Assembly (NCBI RefSeq): GCF_003047295.1
Contig: NZ_PZYZ01000002.1
Span: 682,001 to 746,000 of the forward strand
Direction of reading: 5' to 3'
Length of the DNA: 64,000 nt
DNA from: Nocardioides sediminis
GTDB lineage: Bacteria; Actinomycetota; Actinomycetes; Propionibacteriales; Nocardioidaceae
Of this stretch, positions 37,191 through 46,024 are shown one piece after another. Made by a program: the position numbers and the translations under genes. The notes under the pieces were generated by a model. The model was given only the letters and a program-made list of their open reading frames with translations. It had not been told where the DNA came from and searched no databases. Position 1 is the stretch's first letter, and each line of letters starts with the position of its first letter.

Positions 37191-38996
37191 ATGACGACAG
37201 CAGTGACCGAGCGCACCCCCCGCACCTTCGAGACGATCGGGGTCATCGGCCTCGGCACGATGGGCGCGGGCATCGCCGAGGTGTTCGCCCGCAACGGCTT
37301 CACGGTGATCGGCATCGAGCTCACCGACGAGGCGGTGGACCGCGGCCGCGGGCACCTCGCGCACTCGACCGGGCGCGCGGTCTCGCGCGGCAAGATGAGC
37401 GAGGAGCAGCAGGCCGAGATCCTCGGCCGGATCAGCTTCGCCACCGACCTCTCCGCGCTGGCCGACGCCGACTTCGTGGTCGAGGCGGTCGTGGAGTCGC
37501 TGGAGGTCAAGAAGGACCTCTTCCGCCGGCTCGACGACATCGTCGCCCCGGACGCGATCCTGGCCACCAACACCTCCTCGCTGCCGGTCACCGAGATCTC
37601 CACGGCCAACAGCCGTCCGGGCCGGGTCGTCGGGCTGCACTTCTTCAACCCCGCGCCCGTCCAGAACCTCGTCGAGATCGTGCGCACGGTGGTGACCGAG
37701 CCGGCAGTCCTCGCCGACGTCCAGGCGCTGGTCGCCCGGCTCGGCAAGAACCCGGTCGTCTGCGGCGACAAGGCGGGCTTCATCGCCAACACGCTGCTCT
37801 TCGGCTACCTCAACCACGCGGTCTCGATGTACGAGGGCAAGTACGCCACCCGCGAGGACATCGACGCCGCGATGCGCTTCGGCTGCGGCTACCCGATGGG
37901 TCCGCTGGCCCTGCTCGATCTGATCGGCCTCGACACGGCGTACGAGATCCTCGAGACGATGTACCGCCAGGGCCGCGACCGGCTGCACGCGCCCGCCCCG
38001 ATCCTCAAGCAGATGGTCACCGCGGGGCTGCTCGGTCGCAAGACCGGCCGCGGCTTCTACACCTACGAGCGCGAGGACAGCCCGGTCGTCGTGCCCGACG
38101 ACAAGACCCCGTCCGCCGACGACCGCCCCGAGCTGCGGCACGACATCCGCACCGTCGGCGTCGTGGGCACCGGCACGATGGCCGCCGGCATCGTCGAGGT
38201 GTTCGCCAAGAGCGGGTACGACGTCCTCTACGTCGGCCGCTCGCAGGACAAGGTCGACGGGGTGCTGGCGACCATCACCCGCAGCTTCGACAAGCAGATC
38301 CAGCGTGGCCGGGCCACCGAGGAGCAGAAGGCCGAGGTGCTCGGCCGGCTGACCGGCACCACCTCGCTCGACGACCTGTCGCGTGTCGAGATCGTGGTCG
38401 AGGCCATCGCCGAGGACCTCGCCATCAAGACCACGCTCTTCGAGAACCTCGACGAGATCTGCAAGCCCGGCACCATCCTGGCCACCACCACCTCCAGCCT
38501 GCCGATCATCTCGCTGGCCCGCGCGACCTCGCGGCCGCAGGACGTCATCGGCATGCACTTCTTCAACCCCGCGCCGGTGATGAAGCTGGTCGAGGTGGTC
38601 TCGACGGTCGCCACCGACGACGCGGTGGCCGAGACGGTCCGCGCGCTGTGCGACAAGGTCGGCAAGGTGGCGGTGTCGTGCGGCGACCGCGCGGGCTTCA
38701 TCGTCAACGCGCTGCTGTTCCCCTACCTCAACGACGCGGTCAAGATGCTGGAGGCGCACTACGCCACCGCCGACGACATCGACACCGCGATGAAGCAGGG
38801 CTGCGCGCTGCCGATGGGTCCCTTCGAGCTGCTCGACGTGGTCGGCAACGACGTGTCGCTGGCCATCCAGCGCGAGCTCTACCTCGAGTTCCGGGAGCCC
38901 GGCTTCGCGCCGGCGCCGCTGCTCGAGCACCTCGTCACCGCCGGCTACCTGGGTCGCAAGACGCAGCGCGGGTTCCGCGACTACAGCGCGCGCTGA
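37191..38996 (+). CDS. Tandem 3-hydroxyacyl-CoA dehydrogenase (two fused domains)
   Basis: 601 residues made of two complete 3-hydroxybutyryl-CoA-dehydrogenase modules. Each has a dinucleotide site (GVIGLGTMGAGIAEVF near residue 20; GVVGTGTMAAGIVEVF near 325), the catalytic His (VGLHFFNPAPVQNLVEIV; IGMHFFNPAPVMKLVEVV), the GDKAGFIANTL / GDRAGFIVNAL segment and a C-terminal dimer domain ending GRKTGRGFYTY / GRKTQRGFRDY. Both look active. Interconverts acetoacetyl- and 3-hydroxybutyryl-CoA, supplying the crotonyl-CoA route to Ccr. ATG 37191 is chosen (CATCAT 7 nt upstream); ATG 37182 would add three residues. Confidence 0.9.
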   Translation: MTTAVTERTPRTFETIGVIGLGTMGAGIAEVFARNGFTVIGIELTDEAVDRGRGHLAHSTGRAVSRGKMSEEQQAEILGRISFATDLSALADADFVVEAVVESLEVKKDLFRRLDDIVAPDAILATNTSSLPVTEISTANSRPGRVVGLHFFNPAPVQNLVEIVRTVVTEPAVLADVQALVARLGKNPVVCGDKAGFIANTLLFGYLNHAVSMYEGKYATREDIDAAMRFGCGYPMGPLALLDLIGLDTAYEILETMYRQGRDRLHAPAPILKQMVTAGLLGRKTGRGFYTYEREDSPVVVPDDKTPSADDRPELRHDIRTVGVVGTGTMAAGIVEVFAKSGYDVLYVGRSQDKVDGVLATITRSFDKQIQRGRATEEQKAEVLGRLTGTTSLDDLSRVEIVVEAIAEDLAIKTTLFENLDEICKPGTILATTTSSLPIISLARATSRPQDVIGMHFFNPAPVMKLVEVVSTVATDDAVAETVRALCDKVGKVAVSCGDRAGFIVNALLFPYLNDAVKMLEAHYATADDIDTAMKQGCALPMGPFELLDVVGNDVSLAIQRELYLEFREPGFAPAPLLEHLVTAGYLGRKTQRGFRDYSAR

Positions 38997-39034
38997 GCCT
39001 CCGGGCGTCGCCCCCCGACTCTGTGGCCGCTCCG

Positions 39035-41464
39035 TCAGCGGTGGTCGACCACCAGGGCGGCGAGCCGGGCCCGGGTGTTGATGTCGAGCTTGCGGTAGAT
39101 GTGCGTCAGGTGGGCGTCGACGGTGCGCGGGGAGACGAACAGCTCCTCGGCGATCTGACGGCTCGTCAGCCCCGCCGCCACCCGGTCGGCGACCTGCCGC
39201 TCGGCGGTGGTGAGCTGGTCGAGCACGCCCCCGGTCCCGTGGGTGGCGGCGCCGGTGAAGAGCGCCACGGCGGCCTCGACCCCGTCCGGGGTCAGCTCGT
39301 CGTCGGCGATCCAGCCCGTCGGCACGCCTCGCCCGGGCGGGACGGGGGTGTCGGCGGCGTACCCCCAGGCGGCGGCGTGCCGCGGCGCCCGCAGCGACGC
39401 GGCGGCGGCCGCGAGGTCCCGTGCGTCGCGCAGGCCACGGCGGTGGCCGAGGTGGGCCAGCGCGTCCAGGGCGTCGGCGGCCCGCAGGGGCATCGGCATG
39501 GCCGCGGCGCGGTCCAGGGCGGCCAGGAACGTCGAGGCGGCCTGCCCCTCGTCGCCCGCGGCCAGCAGGGCGCGGCCCAGCAGCAGGCGGGCCTCCACCG
39601 CGTCGCGCCCCAGTCCCGCGCTGTCGGCCAGCACCACGACGTCGGCCGCCAGCCCGGCGGCCCGCGGGAGGTCGCCCGAACGCAGCAGGTCGCGGGCGTC
39701 CTGGGCGAGCACCGGGATCCGCACCGCCCACGGCAGGGTGTCGCGGTCCACCACGACCTGCTGCCGGTAGTCGGCGTCGAGGTGGCGCAGCAGGATCTCG
39801 GCGAGCAGGGCCACCCGGTCCTCGGCGACCTCGCGCGCGTCGTGCACCACCGCGCGGGCGGCCGAGGCCGCCTCGATGGGGCGTCCCTCCTCGAGGGCGA
39901 CCCGGGCCAGCAGGGTGCGGGCCGAGAGCACGGTCCAGCGCTCCTCGGCGGAGACCCGGCCCGCGATGATGTCGCCGGCGACGGCCGTCGCGGCGCGGAA
40001 GTCCCCGCGGGAGACGTGCACGTCGGCGAGGGTCCGCAGCACCTGACGGCGTACGTCGCCACCGGCGGCGCCGAGGTCGAGGGCGCGCTCGGCCTCGGCC
40101 TGGGCCCGGACGAGGGCGCCGGCGTCGAGGTGCATCTCGGCGCGGATCGAGGCGTTCTTGGCCAGCTCTCCCTCCGGGTCCGGGGCGCTGTGCGCGTGCT
40201 CGTCGGCCCGCTCGAGGAGCCACATCCCCTCGTAGGTGCCCCGCACCTCCGAGGCGGCGATCCCGGCCCGGCGCGCGACCTGCGCGCCGATCTCCGCCGG
40301 GCCGTCCCCGCTGACGAGGGCGGCCTCCAGGATCTCGACGGCCTCGCGCGCCTTCATCGAGGTGTAGAGCGAGGAGAAGACGCGGTTGGCGATCGCGTAG
40401 CCCAGCGGGCGGGTGCCGGGGTCGTCGCACGCGGCGGTGATCGTGCTCCGCATCACCGGCAGGTCACCCAGCCAGGTTGCGTCGCCGGCACCTGAGTTGA
40501 GGTCGTCGGGCGTCACCCGGTCAGCCCACCGCAGCAGCGCGCGCTGCACCTGCTCGCGGTCGTCGGTCGACGCGGTCAGGAACGTGCCGTGCCGTCGGAT
40601 GGGGGTCAGCATGTCGAAGCGTCCGTCGGGCAGCACCTCGACGAGGCTGCGCCGCACGAGGCCGGAGGCGAGGGCGGCAGCCCGGTCGCGGTCGACCCCG
40701 GCGATCTCGGCCAGGACGTCCAGGGAGACGGGTGAGCCCATGTGCGCCAGGCGGCGGAAGCAGCGCTGCTGCTCCTCGTCGAGCAGCTCGTAGGACCCGT
40801 GCACGGCCTCGGACAGCGAGGCGGTCGGGACCACGTTGGTCACCCCGACCAGCGCGATCTGCACGGCGATCTGCTCGATGAGGAGCGGCAGGCCTCCGGT
40901 GGCGTGCAGGAGGCGTCGTACGTCGTCGCCGTGCGCCTCGAGGTCGACGGGATGGCCTCCGGCGGCCTCCACCCGGTGCAGGAAGAGCTCGACCGCGGGG
41001 CCGGTGAGCTGCTCGTGGGGACGGGGGACGGAGAAGGGCCCCACCCGCACCACCCGCTCGGCGGGCTGCCCCGCCATGGTCACCGAGGTGATCGCGAGAC
41101 GGGCGTCGGACGTGGAGGAGACGACGTGCTGGAACGTCGGGCCGAGCGCTGCCGGGTCGGCGTCGAGCCCGTCGACCACCAGCAGGCTGTCGACGCCGTC
41201 CACCGCCCGGCACAGGGCGCCCTGGGGGGAGTCGCCCGGCGTCGGCTGCACGCGCAGGGCGTCGAGGCAGGCCGAGAGCACGTCCTCGGGACGCCGGAGG
41301 CCGCGGGCGTTGACCCAGGTGCTCTGCTCCTGCTCGGCCGCGTGCCGGGCGAGCAGCGTCTTGCCGCTGCCGGGAGGTCCGACGATGCTCACCCAGCGCG
41401 ACGAGGCGAGCGCGGACGCCAGTCGTTCCTGCGTCTGCTCGCGACCGAGACATGGGGTGAGCAC
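39035..41464 (-). CDS. LuxR-family regulator with AAA-like ATPase domain
   Basis: 809 residues. N-terminal P-loop SIVGPPGSGKTLLARHAA near residue 25, a STAND/LAL-type NTPase with a degenerate Walker B (DSLLVVDGLDAD), a long alpha-helical repeat region, and a C-terminal LuxR HTH (LTTAERQVADRVAAGLTSRQIAEELFVSPRTVDAHLTHIYRKL). Large cytosolic transcription regulator, ligand unknown. Start moved from ATG 41548 to GTG 41464 because TAGATT lies 7 nt before it and the sequence becomes VLTPCLGREQ, the normal beginning of this family. No clear target gene: both neighbours are transcribed toward or away from it independently. Confidence 0.85.
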   Translation of the reverse strand: MLTPCLGREQTQERLASALASSRWVSIVGPPGSGKTLLARHAAEQEQSTWVNARGLRRPEDVLSACLDALRVQPTPGDSPQGALCRAVDGVDSLLVVDGLDADPAALGPTFQHVVSSTSDARLAITSVTMAGQPAERVVRVGPFSVPRPHEQLTGPAVELFLHRVEAAGGHPVDLEAHGDDVRRLLHATGGLPLLIEQIAVQIALVGVTNVVPTASLSEAVHGSYELLDEEQQRCFRRLAHMGSPVSLDVLAEIAGVDRDRAAALASGLVRRSLVEVLPDGRFDMLTPIRRHGTFLTASTDDREQVQRALLRWADRVTPDDLNSGAGDATWLGDLPVMRSTITAACDDPGTRPLGYAIANRVFSSLYTSMKAREAVEILEAALVSGDGPAEIGAQVARRAGIAASEVRGTYEGMWLLERADEHAHSAPDPEGELAKNASIRAEMHLDAGALVRAQAEAERALDLGAAGGDVRRQVLRTLADVHVSRGDFRAATAVAGDIIAGRVSAEERWTVLSARTLLARVALEEGRPIEAASAARAVVHDAREVAEDRVALLAEILLRHLDADYRQQVVVDRDTLPWAVRIPVLAQDARDLLRSGDLPRAAGLAADVVVLADSAGLGRDAVEARLLLGRALLAAGDEGQAASTFLAALDRAAAMPMPLRAADALDALAHLGHRRGLRDARDLAAAAASLRAPRHAAAWGYAADTPVPPGRGVPTGWIADDELTPDGVEAAVALFTGAATHGTGGVLDQLTTAERQVADRVAAGLTSRQIAEELFVSPRTVDAHLTHIYRKLDINTRARLAALVVDHR

Positions 41465-41649
41465 GCCCCGAAATCTAGCGGGGATGGGACGCGGATTACG
41501 TAGGACTACGGATGTCGGGCGCGTACCCGCCGCGAGAGGCTGTGGCACGGCAGACGGCGTGTGGACTGCACAGGGGACAGCCCACCCGCCCGTCCCGGCA
41601 GCGGGTCACGGAAACCTCGGGGGAGGTCGTGGCCCGCTGCGGCAGGTCC

Positions 41650-42111
41650 TCAGTCCAGGCAGAACTCGTTGCCCTCGGGGTCGTTCATCACGATGTGGCC
41701 CGCGTCCATCGCCCCGTCCGGCTCGACCCGGCGCACCCGGACGGCGCCGAGGGCGACCAGCCGGTCGCCCTCCCGCTCCAGCGCCTCCATCCGCTCCTCG
41801 CCGGCCAGGCCGGGCGCGGCGCGGAGGTCGAGGTGGAGCCGGTTCTTGGCCGTCTTGGGCTCGGGGACCTGCTGGAAGAAGACCCGGGGGCCGATGCCGT
41901 CGGGGTCCACCAGTGCGAACGCCGCGTTGTGCTGCTCCTCCGGGACGCCCATCGACGTCAGGAGGTCCAGCCAGGCCGCCACGGTCTCCTCCGGGTCGCC
42001 GATCTCGTGGCCGGGCGGCGGGTCGACGGCGTAGTGCAGGGCCTCGCGCCAGAACATCCCGAGCCGCCTCGGGTCGTGGGCGTCGTACGTCAGCTGGATC
42101 GTCCGGCTCAT
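41650..42111 (-). CDS. VOC family protein (glyoxalase-like)
   Basis: 153 residues, two beta-alpha-beta-beta-beta repeats of the vicinal oxygen chelate fold: QLTYDAHDPRRLGMFWREAL at the start and KNRLHLDLRAAPG ... HIVMNDPEGNEFCLD at the end (His and final Glu are candidate metal ligands). Substrate unknown; this subgroup includes resistance and catabolic enzymes. Divergent from the WYL regulator with a perfect inverted repeat between them. Confidence 0.83.
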   Translation of the reverse strand: MSRTIQLTYDAHDPRRLGMFWREALHYAVDPPPGHEIGDPEETVAAWLDLLTSMGVPEEQHNAAFALVDPDGIGPRVFFQQVPEPKTAKNRLHLDLRAAPGLAGEERMEALEREGDRLVALGAVRVRRVEPDGAMDAGHIVMNDPEGNEFCLD

Positions 42112-42132
42112 GGAGCCAGTGTGCGCCGAGCC

Positions 42133-42151
42133 GCGGACAGCTTCTGTCCGC
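42133..42151. promoter_or_regulatory. Inverted repeat GCGGACAG-CTT-CTGTCCGC, candidate WYL operator
   Basis: Perfect 8-bp arms and 3-nt spacer in the 61-bp gap between the VOC gene and the WYL regulator, placed over the -35 regions of both. The regulator probably controls itself and the divergent VOC gene from here. Confidence 0.6.
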
Positions 42152-42172
42152 TTCCTCTGCCAGCATGTCGTC

Positions 42173-43126
42173 ATGGGTGACACGACCGAGCGCGTGCTGC
42201 GCCTCCTCAGCCTCCTCCAGCAGCGTCCGGTGTGGACGGGGCCCGAGCTGGCCGAGCGCCTCGGGGTGACCACGCGCAGCATTCGTCGCGACGTCGAGCG
42301 GCTGCGCGGGCTGGGCTACCCGGTGCACGCGGCCCAGGGGGTCGGGGGCGGCTACCAGCTCGGCCGGGGTCGCGAGCTCCCGCCGCTCCTGCTCGACGAC
42401 CAGGAGGCCGTCGCGATCGCGGTCTCCCTGCGCCTGGCCGCGGGCGGCACGGTGACCGGTGCGAGCGAGGCCGCGCTGAGCACCCTCGCCAAGCTCGACC
42501 AGGTCATGCCGCCGCGACTGCGCTCGGAGGTCAAGGCCATCCACGACTCCACCGTGACGCTCTCCGCGGCCCAGGACCTCGTCGACGGCGACGTGCTGCT
42601 CACCCTGGCGCGTGCGTGCCGGGACCTGGTCCGCGTCCGTTTCGGGTACGACGCCCGCGACGGCGCCGCCTCCGAGCGGTGGGTGGAGCCGTGCCGGCTC
42701 GTCGCGACCGGCAGGCGGTGGTACCTCATGGCGTGGGACGTCGACCGCGAGGACTGGCGCACCTTCCGGCTGGACCGGATGCGCTCGGTCGCACCGTCGA
42801 CCTGGCGCTTCAAGCAGCGCGACCACCCCGACCCGGCGGAGTACGTGCGCCGCTCGGTGAGCCACGCGCCGTTCAGCCACCACGCCCGCGTCCGCGTGCA
42901 CGCGCCCCTGGAGGAGGTCGCGGCCCGCACCGATCCGCGCTGGGTCACGCTCACCTCCCTCGACGAGTCCACGACGCTGCTCGAGTCGAGCGCCGACGCC
43001 CTCGAGTGGCTGGCCTTCCACGTCGTCTGGCTCGGTTTCGAGTGCGAGATCCTCGAGCCGGCGGAGCTGCGGGCGACCGCGGCCGGCCTGTCCGACCGGC
43101 TGCGCCGTGCCGCCGCCCCCGGCTGA
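42173..43126 (+). CDS. WYL-domain transcriptional regulator (HTH + WYL)
   Basis: 317 residues. N-terminal winged HTH (TTERVLRLLSLLQQRPVWTGPELAERLGVTTRSIRRDVERL), wing GVGGGYQLG, then a WYL domain containing RRWYLMAWDVDREDWRTFRLDRM, and a C-terminal WCX extension. WYL domains sense nucleic acids or small ligands. ATG 42173 has CAGCAT 6 nt upstream; the frame is open to 42110 but that part overlaps the divergent gene's promoter. Confidence 0.9.
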   Translation: MGDTTERVLRLLSLLQQRPVWTGPELAERLGVTTRSIRRDVERLRGLGYPVHAAQGVGGGYQLGRGRELPPLLLDDQEAVAIAVSLRLAAGGTVTGASEAALSTLAKLDQVMPPRLRSEVKAIHDSTVTLSAAQDLVDGDVLLTLARACRDLVRVRFGYDARDGAASERWVEPCRLVATGRRWYLMAWDVDREDWRTFRLDRMRSVAPSTWRFKQRDHPDPAEYVRRSVSHAPFSHHARVRVHAPLEEVAARTDPRWVTLTSLDESTTLLESSADALEWLAFHVVWLGFECEILEPAELRATAAGLSDRLRRAAAPG

Positions 43127-43206
43127 TCGGACAGGGTTGACCCGACAGGGTTGCCGCCGGGAAGCCGGCCGGACGTCGACGTGGAACCGGGCCGTACGCT
43201 GGCGCC

Positions 43207-43980
43207 ATGACGGGCATGGTCCTCCTCCTCGTGGTCCTCGGCGGGTTGGTGGCCGTCGCCCTGGTCGCCGGCCAGGCCGGCAAGCGCCGGGAGGCCGAGA
43301 GGCGCGAGGCGGAGCTGGCGCCGGTCAAGCGGCTCGCCGAGGAGGACGTCACGGCGCTGGGCGTGGAGCTCCAGGACCTCGACGTCGAGATGGCCGGCGC
43401 GCAGCTGGGCGCGGGCGAGAACGCCGACTACCAGCGGGCGCTGGACGCCTACGAGTCCGCCAAGATCGCCGCGGCCACCATGACCGAGCCCGACGACGTC
43501 CGGCACGTCACCGAGATCCTCGAGGACGGCCGCTACGCCATGGCGTGCGTCCGGGCCCGGGTCGAGGGCCGGCCGCTGCCGACGCGTCGTCCGCCGTGCT
43601 TCTTCGACCCGCGCCACGGCATGTCGGTGGCCGATGTTCCCTGGACCCCGCCGGGCGGCACCCGACGCGACGTGCCCGCCTGCCAGCTCGACGTCGAGCG
43701 GGTGCGCGCCGGCGCGGAGCCCGACATCCGCAAGGTCATGGTCGGCTCCCGGCGGGTGCCCTACTGGCAGGGCGGACGGGCCTACCAGCCCTACGCCCAG
43801 GGCTACTTCGGAGGCTTCGGTCCGATGGAGTGGATGTTCATGGGCATGCTCTTCAGCGGCGGCTTCGAGGGCATCGGCGAGGGGATCGGTGCCCTCGGTG
43901 AGGGCCTCGGAGACATGTTCGGCGGCCTCGGCGACGGCATCGGCAACCTGTTCGACGGGTTCGACGGCTTCGACTTCTAG
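43207..43980 (+). CDS. Membrane-anchored protein of unknown function, Gly-rich C-terminus
   Basis: 257 residues. N-terminal helix (MVLLLVVLGGLVAVALVAGQ), a short coiled coil (KRREAERREAELAPVKRLAEED), a central domain with the distinctive PPCFFDPRHGMSVADVPWTPPGG and a Gly/Phe/Asp-rich tail (GLGDMFGGLGDGIGNLFDGF). The DPRHG motif occurs in other actinobacterial proteins of unknown role. TACGCT lies 6 nt before the ATG. The stop codon overlaps that of the convergent HIT-like gene within CTAG. Confidence 0.75.
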   Translation: MTGMVLLLVVLGGLVAVALVAGQAGKRREAERREAELAPVKRLAEEDVTALGVELQDLDVEMAGAQLGAGENADYQRALDAYESAKIAAATMTEPDDVRHVTEILEDGRYAMACVRARVEGRPLPTRRPPCFFDPRHGMSVADVPWTPPGGTRRDVPACQLDVERVRAGAEPDIRKVMVGSRRVPYWQGGRAYQPYAQGYFGGFGPMEWMFMGMLFSGGFEGIGEGIGALGEGLGDMFGGLGDGIGNLFDGFDGFDF

Positions 43981-44624
43981 GCCTGCTCGATCCGGGCCTC
44001 CTCGTGCACCTCGCCCCCGGCGAGCTCGGCCAGCCGACGCGCGACGGCCAAGAGGTCGGCGCGCGAGCCCTCGCGCGGCCGCGCGGGCAGCAGGTCGTCC
44101 CACATCGGCAGGAACGACCCGCGCAGCTGGGCGACTCCCGTCGGCCGGGCCAGCACCCACCAGTGCAGGTGCTCCTCGCCGTCGCCGTAGCGGAGCACCT
44201 GGACCCGCGGAACGTCGAGCGTGTCCGTGACCGCACGCTCGACCAGCGGCATCAGCTCGCCCATGCGGGCCGCCTCGCCGGGCTGGAGGCCCGAGAGGTC
44301 GGCGTGCCGTCGGGGCATCAGGAACGCCACGAACGGCAGTGCGACGTCCTCCTGCGGCTGCCCGAGCATGGCGACGTCGTCGCGCCAGACGACGTAGTCG
44401 CTGCCGGGATCGGCGGCGGCCGCGCAGATGAAGCAGTCGCCCCCGCCCTCGCCGCCCCGCGGCCGCTCGGCGACGGGCGGCTGGAGGCCCCGCTGCGTGA
44501 CCTCGCCCTCGAACGGCCACGTCGGCCAGCCGGTCCACGGCGCCGGGCGGTATCCGGTGGCCGCGATGCGGGCCCGGGTCTCGTCGTACCACTGCTGCGC
44601 GGTCGGAGGCGTGCGTCGGGTCAT
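43977..44624 (-). CDS. HIT-like protein with altered histidine triad
   Basis: 215 residues. A CxxC (GDCFICAAAADPGSD) resembles the zinc site of HIT/GalT-type proteins; FVAFLMPRRHADLSGL and the triad region EEHLHWWVLARP follow. A classical triad is H-x-H-x-H-x-x; here the third His is Trp (HLHWW), so catalysis by the central His remains possible but the standard triad is broken. Nucleotide hydrolase or transferase is inferred from fold only. Start at 44624; divergent from the hydrolase gene with 25 bp between. Confidence 0.7.
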   Translation of the reverse strand: MTRRTPPTAQQWYDETRARIAATGYRPAPWTGWPTWPFEGEVTQRGLQPPVAERPRGGEGGGDCFICAAAADPGSDYVVWRDDVAMLGQPQEDVALPFVAFLMPRRHADLSGLQPGEAARMGELMPLVERAVTDTLDVPRVQVLRYGDGEEHLHWWVLARPTGVAQLRGSFLPMWDDLLPARPREGSRADLLAVARRLAELAGGEVHEEARIEQA

Positions 44625-44649
44625 GGCGTGATGCTGACAGACTGGCGCC

Positions 44650-45441
44650 GTGAGCGCTCCCGCACAGCCCGCCCTGCACGCGACCCGGCTCGGTGACCGG
44701 GGCCCGGTCGTCGCCTTCTGCCACGGGCTCTTCGGCCAGGGCAAGAACTGGACGCAGATCGCCAAGGACCTGGCGACCGACCACCGGGTGCTGCTGCTGG
44801 ACATGCCCAACCACGGCCGTTCGCCGTGGACGGAGGAGTTCGACTACCTCGACCTCGCAGACCGCGTGGCCGAGACGCTGCGGGGCGAGGACGGTCCGGT
44901 CGCCCTGGTCGGCCACTCGATGGGCGGCAAGATCGCGATGGTCGTGGCCCTGCGGCACCCCGAGCTCGTCGACCGGCTGGTGGTCGTGGACGTCTCGCCG
45001 ACGGCGTACGAGTCGGGGCGCGAGTTCGTCGGCTACATCGAGACCATGCGGGCCATGGACCTGTCGGCGATCGAGCGCCGGGACGAGGCCGACGAGGCGC
45101 TGCGCGAAGCGGTGCCCAACACGACCGTGCGCAGCTTCCTGCTCCAGAACCTGCGCCGCGGCGACGACGGCTGGCACTGGCAGGTCAACCTCGACCTGCT
45201 GGGCGACGAGATGGACGCGCTCGTCGGTTGGCCGGCCGAGGACCTGGGGGAGGCGTCGTACGACGGGCCGGTCCTGTGGATCGGCGGCGCGCTGTCGGAC
45301 TACGTCTCCGACGAGCACGCCCCGGAGATGGACCGCCGGTTCCCGCGCAACCGGCGGGTGATGATCAAGGACGCCGGTCACTGGGTGCACTCCCAGCAGC
45401 CCGCGGTGATGACCGAGGTGCTGCGACGCTTCCTGGCCTGA
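44650..45441 (+). CDS. Alpha/beta-fold hydrolase (YbfF-like esterase)
   Basis: 263 residues. Oxyanion-hole HG in VAFCHGLFGQGKNW, nucleophile elbow LVGHSMGGKIAM near residue 97, catalytic His in IKDAGHWVHSQQPA; acid in IGGALSDYV. PNHGRSPWTEEFDYLDLA is typical of the YbfF branch. Natural substrate unknown. GTG start with CAGACT 6 nt upstream. Confidence 0.88.
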   Translation: MSAPAQPALHATRLGDRGPVVAFCHGLFGQGKNWTQIAKDLATDHRVLLLDMPNHGRSPWTEEFDYLDLADRVAETLRGEDGPVALVGHSMGGKIAMVVALRHPELVDRLVVVDVSPTAYESGREFVGYIETMRAMDLSAIERRDEADEALREAVPNTTVRSFLLQNLRRGDDGWHWQVNLDLLGDEMDALVGWPAEDLGEASYDGPVLWIGGALSDYVSDEHAPEMDRRFPRNRRVMIKDAGHWVHSQQPAVMTEVLRRFLA

Positions 45442-45451
45442 GGTCCGGGAG

Positions 45452-45985
45452 TCAGGCCTTCTGCCGGGCGCGGTAGGCCGCGACGGCCTCGCGGTTGCCG
45501 CAGGTCGTGGAGCAGTAGCGCCGCGACCTGTTGCGGGAGAGGTCGAGCACCACCCCGTCGCAGTCGTCGGCGGCGCAGACGCCCAGCCGGCCCATCTCGT
45601 CCGCGCGGATGACGTCGATCATGGCCATCGCCGTCTCGACCAGGATGCGGTCCGCCAGGGGGGCCTCGTCGTCGATGGCGTGGATGTGCCAGTCGAGCCG
45701 GTCGTGGCGCACCAGGCGGGGGACCGCTCGCGCGTCGGCGAGGATCTCGTTGACCAGCGCCACCGCCGGGTCCCGCTCGGCGGTGAGCAGCACGCGCAGC
45801 CGCGCACGGATCGCGCGGACGGCGTCGAGCTCGGCCCGGTCGCGACGGTGGCCCCCGGAGTAGCCCTGGCCCTCGTAGAACCCGGTGAGCGCCTCGACGG
45901 TGGTCAGGGTGTCGGGCTCCAGCGCACTGTTGGCCAGCACGACGGCGGCCTCGAGCGCATCGGCGGTGTCAGGAGCGAAGACCAT
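45452..45985 (-). CDS. CGNR zinc-finger protein, probable regulator
   Basis: 177 residues: N-terminal ABATE domain and C-terminal CGNR finger (GVCAADDCDGVVLDLSRNRSRRYCSTTCGNREAVAAYR; four Cys). These proteins are thought to be stress-linked transcription factors. TAAGGT is 6 nt before the ATG. Divergent from the EamA exporter gene, which it probably controls, through a 38-bp gap. Confidence 0.87.
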   Translation of the reverse strand: MVFAPDTADALEAAVVLANSALEPDTLTTVEALTGFYEGQGYSGGHRRDRAELDAVRAIRARLRVLLTAERDPAVALVNEILADARAVPRLVRHDRLDWHIHAIDDEAPLADRILVETAMAMIDVIRADEMGRLGVCAADDCDGVVLDLSRNRSRRYCSTTCGNREAVAAYRARQKA

Positions 45986-45987
45986 GT

Positions 45988-46024
45988 TGACACCTTACAT
46001 GCGCGCGGCTAGCGTCATGTGTCA
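45988..46024. promoter_or_regulatory. Divergent promoter region with TGACAC...GTGTCA repeat
   Basis: TGACAC (45988-45993) and GTGTCA (46019-46024) form inverted half-sites 25 bp apart; ACATG and CATGT lie inside them. They flank two leaderless-type -10 boxes, TAAGGT (minus, 45992-45997) and TAGCGT (plus, 46010-46015). The spacing is large, so each half may belong to a separate promoter. Confidence 0.35.

Noticed and set aside
35769..40430. 1553-aa minus-strand open frame across the symporter, PLP enzyme and dehydrogenase
   Set aside because: Antisense of three confident genes, Arg/Pro/Gly-rich, no family motif.
41465..41548. 28-residue N-terminal extension of the LuxR regulator
   Set aside because: The region contains the TAGATT promoter box; the family N-terminus begins at GTG 41464.
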